Below, piece after piece: positions 51,437-59,388 of a stretch of 64,000 bases of DNA. Source of the stretch: Promineifilum sp019695075 (GTDB lineage Bacteria > Chloroflexota > Anaerolineae > Promineifilales > Promineifilaceae); contig JAHCIO010000007.1 of assembly GCA_026129185.1 (NCBI GenBank), positions 71,119 through 135,118 on the forward strand, in the 5' to 3' direction. Both the position numbers and the translations under genes were made by a program. The notes beneath the pieces are model-generated. The model had not been told where the DNA came from and made no database searches. It saw nothing but the letters and a program-made list of their open reading frames with translations. Within the stretch, counting starts at the first letter, position 1. Each line of letters begins with the position of its first letter.

Positions 51437-52225
51437 CTACTCCTCCGTCCGCATGGCGGCCAGGAAGCGGCCGAACACGGCCCGGTTGACCGACCGCGGC
51501 AGCAGGCGCATGGCCAGCGTGCCGCCGCGATAGAACCAGCCGGGCACGACGATGTCCGACCGCCCCAGCTGGCCCAGGGCGTCATCGACGACGCGCTCGG
51601 CCGACAGGCTCAGGCGGTCGCTCAGGCCGGCCGCGTCGAGAAACTCGGTGCGCGTCGTGCCGGGGGCCAACGTCAGCACGTCCACGCCATCGGCGCGCAA
51701 CTCGGCGGCCAGCCCCTCGCCCAGGAGCAGGTCGAATGCCTTGGTGGCCGCGTAGAGGCTCCACTGGGGCGTGCCCACAAAGGCCACGACCGACGACACC
51801 ATGACGATGCCGCCGCGCCGCCGCGCGCGCATGGCCGGGCCGAAGGCGCGCGTCAGCAGCAGCGGCGCGCGGCCGTTGACGTTGAACAGGCGCAGCATCT
51901 CGTCGGGGTCGGCGTCGAGGAATGGCCCGGTCAGGCTGTAGCCGGCGCTGTTGACCAGCAGGCCGATGTCCAGCCCGTCGGTGGCGGCGCGAATGACGTC
52001 GAGGAAGTCATCGCGGCAGAGATCGACCGGGACGGGGCAGGCCAGCACGCCGCACGTCGCCGCCAACTCGGCCGCCAGCGCCTCCAACCGCTCCGCCCGC
52101 CGCGCGGCCAGGACGACGTTCAGCCCGCGCGCGGCCAGCCGGTGGGCGAAAGCGCGGCCGATGCCCGACGATGCGCCCGTGACCAGCGCCCACGGGCCAT
52201 AGCGCGCCGCAAAGCCGTCGCTCAC
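51437..52225 (-). CDS. Short-chain dehydrogenase/reductase
   Basis: A 262-residue classical SDR with cofactor loop LVTGASSGIGRAFA, Arg/Ala-rich sequence after beta-2 (LAARRAERL, consistent with NADP), LLVNSAGYSLTG, a catalytic Ser in MVSSVVAF and the pair YAATKAF (YxxxK). The C-terminus is longer than the minimum and partly amphipathic (WFYRGGTLAMRLLP). It starts one base after the phosphoglucomutase stop, so the two form a transcript. Substrate unknown. Confidence 0.9.
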   Translation of the reverse strand: MSDGFAARYGPWALVTGASSGIGRAFAHRLAARGLNVVLAARRAERLEALAAELAATCGVLACPVPVDLCRDDFLDVIRAATDGLDIGLLVNSAGYSLTGPFLDADPDEMLRLFNVNGRAPLLLTRAFGPAMRARRRGGIVMVSSVVAFVGTPQWSLYAATKAFDLLLGEGLAAELRADGVDVLTLAPGTTRTEFLDAAGLSDRLSLSAERVVDDALGQLGRSDIVVPGWFYRGGTLAMRLLPRSVNRAVFGRFLAAMRTEE

Positions 52226-52226
52226 C

Positions 52227-53879
52227 TCACACGCCCGCCGCGGCGAAGGCGTCGTCGATGATCGTCCCGGCCTCGGCCTGAATCCGCTGCAAGTGCTCGC
52301 GCCCCAGGAAGCTCTCGGCGTAGATCTTGTAGATGTTCTCCGTGCCGCTGGGGCGGGCGGCGAACCAGCCGTTTTCGGCCACGACCTTCAGCCCGCCGAT
52401 GGGGGCGTCGTTGGCCGGGGCGCGGGTCAGCTTGGCGACGATTGGCTCGCCGGCCAGCGTGTCGGCGCGCACCAGTTCCGGCGACAGGTTGGCCAGCACG
52501 GCCTTGCGCGGCGCGGACACGGGCGTGTCGGCCCGCTGATAGACCGGGTCGCCGAAGCGCTCGGCCAGGGCGCGGTAGTGCTCGCCGGGGTCGCGGCCGG
52601 TGCGGGCCAGGATTTCGGCGGCCAGCAGGTCCATGATGAAGCCGTCCTTGTCGGTCGTCCACACCGTGCCGTCGCGGCGCAGGAACGACGCCCCGGCGCT
52701 TTCCTCGCCGCCGAAGCCATAGTCGCCGCTGAGCAGGCCGGCGACGAAGTACTTGAAGCCGACGGGCACTTCGGCCAGCCGCCGGCCCAGGTGCGCGGCC
52801 ACGCGGTCGATCATCGAGCTGGACACCAGCGTCTTGCCCACGGCCGCGTCGGCGCGCCAGGCCGGCCGGTTCTGGAACAGGTACCAGATGGCCACAGCCA
52901 GGAAGTGATTGGGGTTCATCAGCCCGGCGCTGCGGGTGACGATCCCGTGGCGGTCGTAGTCGGGGTCGTTGCCGAAGGCGATGTCGAAATCGTCCTTCAG
53001 GCGGATGAGGCCGGCCATGGCGTAGGGGGACGAGCAGTCCATGCGGATCTTGCCGTCGTGATCGACGCTCATGAAGCCGAAGGTCGGATCGACGTAAGGG
53101 TTGACGACGGTCAGGTGCAGCCCGTAGCGCGCGGCGATCGGCTCCCAGTAATGGACGCCGGAGCCGCCCAACGGATCGACGCCGATGTGGAGCTTGGCGG
53201 CGGCGATGGCCTCCATATCGACCACGGCGGCCAAATCCTCGACGTAGGGCGTGATGTAGTCGCGCTCCTCGGTCGTGTCGGCGGCCATTGCCCGGCGCAG
53301 GGAGATGCGCCGCACGCCACGCAGCCCGCCGGCCAGCAGGGCGTTGGCCCGGTCTTGAATCCACTTCGTCGTCGTCGTGTCCGCCGGGCCGCCTTCGGGC
53401 GGGTTGTACTTGTAGCCGCCATCCTCGGCCGGGTTGTGCGACGGCGTGATGACGATACCGTCGGCCCGCGGGCGCGCGCGGTCGCTATTCCACGTCAGGA
53501 TGGCATGGGAGATGACCGGCGTGGGTGTGTAGTCGAGGCCGCGCTGGATGACGACGTGAACGCCATTGGCAGCGAAGACCTCCAGCGCCGTGGCCAGCGC
53601 CGGCTCCGACAGCGCGTGGGTGTCCATGCCCGCGAAGAGCGGCCCGGCGATGCCCTGCCCGACGCGGTATTCGGCTACGGCCTGGCTGATGGCGGCGATG
53701 TGGTCGTCGTTGAACGTGCCGCCCGGCGATGTGCCGCGGTGGCCGGACGTGCCGAAGCTGACCGCCTGCAGCGGGTCGGCCGGGTCGGGGTGATTGGTAT
53801 AGTAGGCCGAGACGAGCCTGGGTACGTTGACAAGCCGTTCGCGTGGGGCCGGCTGCCCGGCCAGTGGGTGTAGGGCCAT
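52227..53879 (-). CDS. pgm: Phosphoglucomutase (alpha-D-glucose phosphate-specific)
   Basis: The 550-residue phosphohexomutase interconverts glucose-1-phosphate and glucose-6-phosphate. It has the N-terminal FGTSGHRGTS, the phosphoserine loop IVITPSHNPAEDGGYKYNPP, the metal-binding FGNDPDYDRHG, the sugar-binding GGEESAGASFLRRDG and the phosphate-binding ARPSGTENIYKIYAES. It supplies precursors for the polysaccharide genes of the region. RBS AAAGGGGAT lies 4 bases before the ATG. Confidence 0.96.
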   Translation of the reverse strand: MALHPLAGQPAPRERLVNVPRLVSAYYTNHPDPADPLQAVSFGTSGHRGTSPGGTFNDDHIAAISQAVAEYRVGQGIAGPLFAGMDTHALSEPALATALEVFAANGVHVVIQRGLDYTPTPVISHAILTWNSDRARPRADGIVITPSHNPAEDGGYKYNPPEGGPADTTTTKWIQDRANALLAGGLRGVRRISLRRAMAADTTEERDYITPYVEDLAAVVDMEAIAAAKLHIGVDPLGGSGVHYWEPIAARYGLHLTVVNPYVDPTFGFMSVDHDGKIRMDCSSPYAMAGLIRLKDDFDIAFGNDPDYDRHGIVTRSAGLMNPNHFLAVAIWYLFQNRPAWRADAAVGKTLVSSSMIDRVAAHLGRRLAEVPVGFKYFVAGLLSGDYGFGGEESAGASFLRRDGTVWTTDKDGFIMDLLAAEILARTGRDPGEHYRALAERFGDPVYQRADTPVSAPRKAVLANLSPELVRADTLAGEPIVAKLTRAPANDAPIGGLKVVAENGWFAARPSGTENIYKIYAESFLGREHLQRIQAEAGTIIDDAFAAAGV

Positions 53880-53930
53880 GTGATCCCCTTTGCTAAATGT
53901 TGAAAGAAACCAGGTTTGCGATCTGAGGGG

Positions 53931-53959
53931 AGTATAGCAAGTAGTAGAGGGATCGTCAG
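53931..53959 (-). promoter_or_regulatory. Promoter of the pgm-SDR unit
   Basis: On the minus strand CTGACG, a 17-base spacer, and TATACT preceded by TGC (extended -10). Initiation near 53925 leaves a leader of about 45 bases with the RBS. It stands back to back with the hicA promoter. Confidence 0.6.
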
Positions 53960-53962
53960 TTA

Positions 53963-54013
53963 TGGTATTATTCAGGCCGCAGTTGCTATATTCGCTGAAG
54001 CCGATTGCTATAT
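53963..54013 (+). promoter_or_regulatory. hicAB promoter with paired direct repeats
   Basis: TGG-TATTAT (53963-53971) is an extended -10 element with initiation expected near 53978. Just downstream are two exact copies of TTGCTATAT (53983-53991 and 54005-54013), 22 bases apart, about two helical turns on the same DNA face. This is a plausible operator for autoregulation. GGAG (54014-54017) serves hicA. Confidence 0.55.
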
Positions 54014-54025
54014 CGGAGTTTACCC

Positions 54026-54214
54026 ATGAAGGTTCGAGAGGTTATCAAGCTGATCGAGGACGACGGCTGGTACCTAGTGCGGATTAGAGGAAGTCATCGA
54101 CAGTTCAGGCATCTAAGCAAGCCCGGCATCGTGACCGTATCGGGCAACCCTGGCAAAGATATGCCACCAGGAACGCTCAATAGTGTTCTGAAGCAAGCTC
54201 AACTGAAGGAGTAA
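54026..54214 (+). CDS. hicA: HicA-family toxin (mRNA interferase)
   Basis: The 62-residue protein has a dsRBD-like fold. It opens MKVREVIKLIEDDGWYLVRI and has the catalytic His in GSHRQFRH, then VTVSGNPGKDMPPGTLNSVL. HicA cleaves mRNA and slows growth until bound by HicB. ATG 54026 is chosen over an upstream TTG because it begins the conserved helix and is preceded by GGAG. hicB follows after 6 bases. Confidence 0.93.
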   Translation: MKVREVIKLIEDDGWYLVRIRGSHRQFRHLSKPGIVTVSGNPGKDMPPGTLNSVLKQAQLKE

Positions 54215-54220
54215 AGAAGC

Positions 54221-54433
54221 ATGGAATACATGGTTGTTATCGAACGCGGGGAAGACGGCTACGGGGCCTACGTGCCCGATTTGCCCGGTTGCGTGGCGGT
54301 TGCCGATACCAAAGATGAGGTATTGACCTTAATCCAAGAAGCGATTGTCCTCCATTTGGAGCTAATGCAGGAGGACGGCCTGCCTATTCCTACTCCGCAC
54401 TCGGTCAGTGAGTACGTTGCTGTAGCACTGTAG
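54221..54433 (+). CDS. hicB: HicB-family antitoxin, short form without DNA-binding domain
   Basis: The 70-residue protein has the HicB core: YMVVIERGEDGYGAYVPDLP, GCVAVADTKDEVLTLIQEAI and LPIPTPHSVSEYV. It neutralises HicA by direct binding. Longer HicB proteins carry a C-terminal HTH or ribbon-helix-helix; this one stops after the core, so it should not bind the operator alone. Immediately after the stop, the DNA is a fragment of a surface-protein gene. Confidence 0.93.
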   Translation: MEYMVVIERGEDGYGAYVPDLPGCVAVADTKDEVLTLIQEAIVLHLELMQEDGLPIPTPHSVSEYVAVAL

Positions 54434-54434
54434 G

Positions 54435-54518
54435 CGTGGGCGGCGGGGCGGTTGGCGTGGTGCGTAGCCAGCTGCCAAGCTCCAGAGCGACCGTCTGCCC
54501 GGCGGCGATATCGACCGT
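54435..54518. repeat. 84-bp diverged copy of a segment of the downstream surface gene
   Basis: This stretch matches 55068-55151 with no gaps, at 76 of 84 positions by eye. All eight differences are transitions. The matched segment lies inside the surface-protein gene at 54903-56189 (minus strand) and encodes TVDVAAGQTVALEFGSRLRT; the copy reads TVDIAAGQTVALELGSWLRT. It lies directly after the hicB stop and ends at the higB remnant. It is a gene fragment from duplication or from a lost paralogue. Confidence 0.85.
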
Positions 54519-54569
54519 TTTGAGTTCAAAGACGGCAATGCGTATATTGTCAACTACGAGGACTACCAC
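54519..54569 (+). pseudogene. Remnant of a HigB/RelE-type toxin, C-terminal end only
   Basis: The codons read FEFKDGNAYIVNYEDYH, closely matching the usual C-terminus of HigB-type toxins (…F-x-DGNAY-x-V-x-x-x-DYH). It lies directly before an intact higA-type antitoxin gene, where higB belongs. Everything upstream has been replaced by the 84-bp surface-gene fragment, and no stop follows the terminal His. The toxin gene is broken. Confidence 0.65.
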
Positions 54570-54570
54570 A

Positions 54571-54858
54571 ATGATGTACGATCCGCCTCATCCTGGAGAA
54601 GTGTTACGCGAGTTGTGTCTTGTTCCGCTAGGGTTGAGCGTCACCAGGGCCGCGGAGGCCCTTGGCGTCAGCCGCAAAACGTTGTCGGCGCTTCTGAACG
54701 GCCGGACAGGGATCAGCCCGGAGATGGCTATTCGCCTATCTATCGCCTTCGATACTTCGGCCGAGAGTTGGCTCAACCAGCAGACCCAGTATGATCTCTG
54801 GCAGGCCCGGCAAAAGCAGCGCGAAATTAAGGTTGAACGGCTCTATACGGCATCATAG
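54571..54858 (+). CDS. higA: HigA-family antitoxin, XRE-type HTH
   Basis: The 95-residue DNA-binding antitoxin starts MMYDPPHPGEVLRELCLVPL and has the helix-turn-helix TRAAEALGVSRKTLSALLNG and AESWLNQQTQYDLWQA, all standard for HigA. A second ATG at 54574 is an alternative. Its partner toxin is only a remnant, so it is an orphan that may still regulate the locus. The stop is 45 bases from the convergent surface-protein gene end. Confidence 0.93.
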   Translation: MMYDPPHPGEVLRELCLVPLGLSVTRAAEALGVSRKTLSALLNGRTGISPEMAIRLSIAFDTSAESWLNQQTQYDLWQARQKQREIKVERLYTAS

Positions 54859-54902
54859 AGGGGGGACAACCCATGAAACGCGCCGTTGCCCGCCTCGGCC
54901 GA

Positions 54903-56189
54903 CTAGCGCCGCAGCAGCGTGAACAACAGCGCCCCCAGCAGCGCCACGCCGACGAGAATCGCCCCCAGCCCCAGATAAACTAACCAGTTCGAGCCGCCCT
55001 CCGCCGCGCCCGCGGCCGTCGCGGCGGCCGTGGCCGTTGCCGCGGCCTGGGCCGGGTCGGCCGTGGCCGTGGGCGGCGGGGCGGTCGGCGTGGTGCGCAG
55101 CCGGCTGCCGAACTCCAGGGCGACCGTTTGCCCGGCGGCGACATCGACCGTGGCGTTGGGCTGCGTCGTCGTCTCCAGCGTCGGCGGCAGCGTCTGGCCG
55201 ACCTGGAACGTGCCCGCGGCCAGATTGCCGAAACACAGCGGCTCCGCCTGCCCGGTGGAGACGGCCTGCCCGATGACCGTCGCGCCCTGGGCAACTGTCA
55301 ACGTCACCCCGGCGACGTAGCCCTCGTCGGTGTCGCGCAGGCCGTTGCCGTTGGCGTCGAGGAAGGCGTTGACGCAGACGGTGGCCGTGCCCGTGGGTGT
55401 GGTCGTCGCCGTTGCCGCCGCCAGCGTCGCCGCCAGGGTGGCCGCGGCCGGCTCCGTGGGCACGCCCGACGTCTGTACCGGCGCGGGCGTGGGCGGCGGC
55501 TGCGTCGGCGCGGCCGTGGCGGGCGGCGGCGTCTGGGCGGCCAGTTCGGCCGCGTCCACCCACGTATCGAGGAACTGCCGGCACTGGTTGACGCCGGTCA
55601 CGCCCCAGTCAGCGCCGGTGAAGACGGTGATCTGGTTGCCCGTGGCCGTGGCCGAGACGGTGAACTGCTGCCAGGCGTCGTGGGGCGAACCGGCCGCGCC
55701 CCAGACGACGTCGGCGTCGTTCCACGGGCCGCTGCCGTTGGGGTCGATGCCGGCGCGCATGTTCATTTGCAGCGCCGTCTCCGAGGCCGCCGGCGAGGAC
55801 TCGTTGCTGCCCCGGCCGCGGCCGTAGAAGGAGAAGCGGTAGGTCGTCCCCGGCGTGGCGGCGACGGTCTGATAGACGCCGCCTGACCAGGTATCCCAGT
55901 TGTTGCCGACGTATTGCGACGCCGTGCCCTCGCGCACGAAGCCGGCGGCCGTCTCGACGTTCCACTTGGGCAGGACGTGGTAGGCGACCAGGCATGCATC
56001 GTCGCTCCGGGGCGTCGAGCGGCTCCACGTCTGCCAGTTGCCGGCCGCACCGCCGCTGAAGGGCTGCTCGAAGCCGGGGTTTTGCAGCAGGTTGCCCTGC
56101 TGGGCCGGCGCGGCCCGCAGCGAGGCGGCGCGCGCGCCGAGGAGGACGACGACCAGGGTTACGACGAGGAGGTGCGCTGTCTTCTTCAT
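54903..56189 (-). CDS. C-terminally anchored surface protein (CBM-like and SdrD B-like domains)
   Basis: The 428 residues start with a signal peptide (KKTAHLLVVTLVVVLLGARA) and a jelly-roll-like region (about 32-220: NLLQNPGFEQPFSGG, YRFSFYGRGRG, WQQFTVSATATGNQITVF). A Pro/Thr linker and an SdrD B-like module follow (VNAFLDANGNGLRDTDEGYV), then an Ala-rich stretch, a TM (about 402-425) and RR. It probably displays a carbohydrate-binding domain. ATG 56189 gives a clean signal peptide. It is third in a leftward operon. Confidence 0.8.
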   Translation of the reverse strand: MKKTAHLLVVTLVVVLLGARAASLRAAPAQQGNLLQNPGFEQPFSGGAAGNWQTWSRSTPRSDDACLVAYHVLPKWNVETAAGFVREGTASQYVGNNWDTWSGGVYQTVAATPGTTYRFSFYGRGRGSNESSPAASETALQMNMRAGIDPNGSGPWNDADVVWGAAGSPHDAWQQFTVSATATGNQITVFTGADWGVTGVNQCRQFLDTWVDAAELAAQTPPPATAAPTQPPPTPAPVQTSGVPTEPAAATLAATLAAATATTTPTGTATVCVNAFLDANGNGLRDTDEGYVAGVTLTVAQGATVIGQAVSTGQAEPLCFGNLAAGTFQVGQTLPPTLETTTQPNATVDVAAGQTVALEFGSRLRTTPTAPPPTATADPAQAAATATAAATAAGAAEGGSNWLVYLGLGAILVGVALLGALLFTLLRR

Positions 56190-56230
56190 GCCATCATGCC
56201 CGGGCGCGGCCGTTGGCGGCGCGCGCCCCA

Positions 56231-57259
56231 CTAAAGATCATCGAGGTCGCGGAAATGCCGCTCGTTGGTCGGTTCAGGGCGGTGCTCCCCGCCCTGAACG
56301 GCGCGCGGCTGTCTGAAAAGCAAGATTAGCACAGCCGCCAGGAGTAGCAAGCCGCCCAGAAAGAGGATGGCCACGCCGGCCAGCCGCCAGTCGAGGCGGA
56401 TGAATCGGCCGGCGTCGGTCGTTTGGCCGGCAGGGGTGGCCGGGGCTGGTGTGGCTGCGGCCGGCGGATTGGCGGACGTGGCTGCGGCGGGCGGGTTGGC
56501 GGGCGTGGGCAGCGCGGTCGCGCCGGCCGCCGGCCCCGCCGCCGTCGCCGCCGCGCCGGTGACGCTGCCGAATGCCTGCCGCAGCTGGCTGCCGGCTGTC
56601 AGGCTCAGCGTCCAGTCGCCGCCGGTGGTCAGCACCTCGCCGGGGCCGATGGAGCGCGTGACGCGGTACTCGCCCGGCAGCAGCCCGGCGATGCAATGCG
56701 GCTCGGAGACACCGTCGGTGATGTAGTTGGCCACCACGGCCTCGGTGTTGTAGATGGTGAAGGCCACGCCCGCCCGCAGCGGCTCGCCCTCGTCGTGGAT
56801 GCCGTCGCGGTCGAGGTCGTCGTAGGCCTCCAGGCAGATGCCCGCCTCGGCGCGCGTTTCCGTGGGCCGCAGCGTCGGCGGTGGGGGCGTGACCGTGGGC
56901 GTGCTGCTGGTGGGCGCGGCCGGCGGCGTCACGCGGGCGACGAGCAACACGTCGCCGGGGTTGATGACGTCGCCCTCGGTCAGGTTGTTGAGCGCCAGCA
57001 GCTCGGCCAGCGTCAGCCCGGCCCGCGCGGCGATGACCCACAGCGATTCGCCCGGCGCGACGACGATGGTGATGGCCCCGTTCTCGTCCGGCGTGGGCGA
57101 AATCCACACCGTCGGCGGCGCGAACGTCGGCGTCATCGTCTCGATGGTCGGCGTGGGGATGGGCATCGCCGTCGGGTCGGTCTGGGCGGCGGCCGCGGCC
57201 CCGGCGGCCAGCAACGCGCCCACGATCAAACCCATCGGCAGCCATCGCGTTCGCTTCAT
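56231..57259 (-). CDS. C-terminally anchored LysM and SdrD B-like surface protein
   Basis: The 342 residues comprise a signal peptide (1-25), a linker, a LysM domain (about 64-110: ITIVVAPGESLWVIAARAGL), a linker and an SdrD B-like module (about 143-235: LDRDGIHDEGEPLRAGVAF). A Pro/Ala repeat (NPPAAATSANPPAAATP), a TM (about 294-316) and a 25-residue cytoplasmic tail follow. LysM binds peptidoglycan, the TM binds membrane, so it may tether the two. It shares layout with the next gene downstream, 41 bases away. Confidence 0.82.
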   Translation of the reverse strand: MKRTRWLPMGLIVGALLAAGAAAAAQTDPTAMPIPTPTIETMTPTFAPPTVWISPTPDENGAITIVVAPGESLWVIAARAGLTLAELLALNNLTEGDVINPGDVLLVARVTPPAAPTSSTPTVTPPPPTLRPTETRAEAGICLEAYDDLDRDGIHDEGEPLRAGVAFTIYNTEAVVANYITDGVSEPHCIAGLLPGEYRVTRSIGPGEVLTTGGDWTLSLTAGSQLRQAFGSVTGAAATAAGPAAGATALPTPANPPAAATSANPPAAATPAPATPAGQTTDAGRFIRLDWRLAGVAILFLGGLLLLAAVLILLFRQPRAVQGGEHRPEPTNERHFRDLDDL

Positions 57260-57278
57260 GCCAAATCGCTCCTTGCCG

Positions 57279-59261
57279 TCACCCGCCCGGCGTCAGGACA
57301 AACACGTCCCCGCCCGCGCCGATCAACGGCAGCCGCTGGCCGGTGGCCGGGTCGTAGAGACCGATCTCGATGCGGTCCTGCGCCGGCTGGAACGGCCGCG
57401 GCAACGCGAGTGTATGTCGCTCGCCGATCCTGAGCAAGGGCTGCCAGCCCGCCGCCGGCCACAGCCCCCCACCGATGGCCCCGTCGTATTGGGCCAGCAT
57501 CCCCTCCGGGCCGAGAACGTGGACGAAAACCTGCGGCGGCGCGTCGCCGGCGGCGTGGGCCGCGCCGGGCGTCCACTCCAGGGCCACTGTCAGTGCGTCG
57601 GGCGCGGCGAGTGTCGCCGTGGCGCGCAGGCCATAGCGGTCGTCGAAGTTGGCCGCCGGCGGCGCTTCGGCCGGGCCAGGGAGGATGTCGTAGCGGGTGT
57701 AGAGCGAGTACGGCTCCGGCTCCAGGTCGCCGCGGGCCAGCGGGCCGGGTTCGACAGTCACCAGCGCCGGCGGCGTGACGGCCGCGGGCAGGAAGTCGAG
57801 CGCGCCATAGGGCCAGGCGAAGACAGTCGTCGGGCCGGCCAGCGCCGGCAGCGGCTCGGCCGGGTCAAAGGGCGTGAAGGCGCGGCCATGCAGCAGAAAG
57901 GGGACGGACGGCCAGCCCTCGGTGAAGCGCCGGTCGATGAGCACGGTCGTGCCCTCCGGCGCGGCGCGGGCGGCGCCGGCCAACTCGGCCGCGGCGCTCT
58001 CCCACAGGTAGGCCACGTCCGGCTGGCGGGCGTAGGTGCGGTAGTCGCGGATGGTCAGGGCCAGGCTGCCGGCCAGCAGGCCAACGACGGCCAGGCGACG
58101 CACGACCGCCGGCAGACGCGGCCAGGCCCACAACTGCGCCAGCCCGATGGCCGGGAAGAAGACCGCGCCGGGCAGGATGCCGGCGGCGCGCAGGAAGTGG
58201 GGCGCGTCCTCGGCCAGCAGCGTCGGGCCGAGCATGACCAGTTGCCACAGCAGCAGGAAGGCCGCCGCCGGCCGCCGCCAGCGCCACAGACACCAGCCCA
58301 GGCCAACGAGGAACGGCCCGGCCATCAGCAGATCAAAGGCCGGCCGCCCGGCGGGGTTGTCGCTCTTCAGCACGGCGTCGTAGCTCAGCAGGGCGTTGTG
58401 GCGCAGGATGGGGTCGCCGCGCCACAGGTAGAGGCCCAGGGCGCGGCCGGTGTTGCCCAGCAGCGCCCCCAGCGGGTCGCCGCCGCTGACCTCCGGGCTG
58501 AGGATCGACACCTGCCCGGCGCGGCCGAAGAGCAGGGCCGGGTCGCGCAGCAGCACAACAGCCAGTGGGGCGACGACGACGGCCGCCCCGGCGACGAACC
58601 ACAGCGCCCGCCCCTCGTCCCACAGGCGCGCCCGGCGGCCGGTGGCGACCAGGTAGACGGCGAAAAGGAGTAGCAGAAGCGGCGTGAAGCGCGCCGCGAG
58701 ATAGGTGTAGAAGCTGAGGCCATAGACCAGCCCGGCGACCAGCCACAGCGCCGCCCGCCGCTCGCGGTAGGCGCGCGTGCCCAGCCAGAAGGCCGTCGCC
58801 AGCACCGGCGCGAGCAGCCCGACCCGCAGGCCGATGCGGCCGAGGTGGACGGGCCAGAAGGTGATGGCCCACAGGAACGCGGCCAGCAGCCCGGCCGCCC
58901 GCCCGAACCAGGCCCGCCCCAGCAGCGCCGTTGGCAGCGTCGCCAGCGTGCCGGCCACGGCCGCCGGCAGCCGCAGCGCCAGCGCCGTCGGGCCGAACAG
59001 GGCGATGGACAGGGCGACGAGGTAGATGAAGAGTGGTTCGCGGCCGTTGTTGGCCGGGAAGAAGAGGGCCAGTTGCCCGCGCAGGACGCCCAGCGCGTCC
59101 AGGCCGTTGTAGGCTTCGTCGCGGTAGGGGCCGGGCGGCCACACGCCCAGCTTGGTGAAGCGCAGCGCCGCGGCGAGGAGCAGCGCCAGAAGCAACAAAG
59201 CCCACCCCCAACGGGATGGGCCGAATGACCACCGCGCGCGCGACTTCCCCAAGGTTGCCAA
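57279..59261 (-). CDS. ArnT/GT39-like membrane glycosyltransferase
   Basis: The 660-residue protein has about 12 TMs and an extracytoplasmic C-terminal domain. The first loop has the acidic pair in PPGPYRDEAYNGLDALGVL, and NNGREPLFIYLVALSIALFG matches the PMT/ArnT fold, which moves sugars from polyprenyl carriers onto lipids or proteins outside the cell. It leads the leftward operon with two surface proteins (19-base gap), which could be its acceptors. That link is inference. Confidence 0.85.
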   Translation of the reverse strand: MATLGKSRARWSFGPSRWGWALLLLALLLAAALRFTKLGVWPPGPYRDEAYNGLDALGVLRGQLALFFPANNGREPLFIYLVALSIALFGPTALALRLPAAVAGTLATLPTALLGRAWFGRAAGLLAAFLWAITFWPVHLGRIGLRVGLLAPVLATAFWLGTRAYRERRAALWLVAGLVYGLSFYTYLAARFTPLLLLLFAVYLVATGRRARLWDEGRALWFVAGAAVVVAPLAVVLLRDPALLFGRAGQVSILSPEVSGGDPLGALLGNTGRALGLYLWRGDPILRHNALLSYDAVLKSDNPAGRPAFDLLMAGPFLVGLGWCLWRWRRPAAAFLLLWQLVMLGPTLLAEDAPHFLRAAGILPGAVFFPAIGLAQLWAWPRLPAVVRRLAVVGLLAGSLALTIRDYRTYARQPDVAYLWESAAAELAGAARAAPEGTTVLIDRRFTEGWPSVPFLLHGRAFTPFDPAEPLPALAGPTTVFAWPYGALDFLPAAVTPPALVTVEPGPLARGDLEPEPYSLYTRYDILPGPAEAPPAANFDDRYGLRATATLAAPDALTVALEWTPGAAHAAGDAPPQVFVHVLGPEGMLAQYDGAIGGGLWPAAGWQPLLRIGERHTLALPRPFQPAQDRIEIGLYDPATGQRLPLIGAGGDVFVLTPGG

Positions 59262-59388
59262 AGCAATCGCAGTATAGCAAAATAGCCCCTTGCGTCAACG
59301 TCAACCCAATCGAACCCATCTCATCACAAATCTCATGCGTCGGTCATCGCCATCGTCCCGCCGGCCGCGACGGGCGGCCCAGTAACCC

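Noticed and set aside
56838..58673. 611-codon rightward open frame
   Set aside because: Antisense to the LysM surface protein and ArnT-like genes, with no protein-like features.
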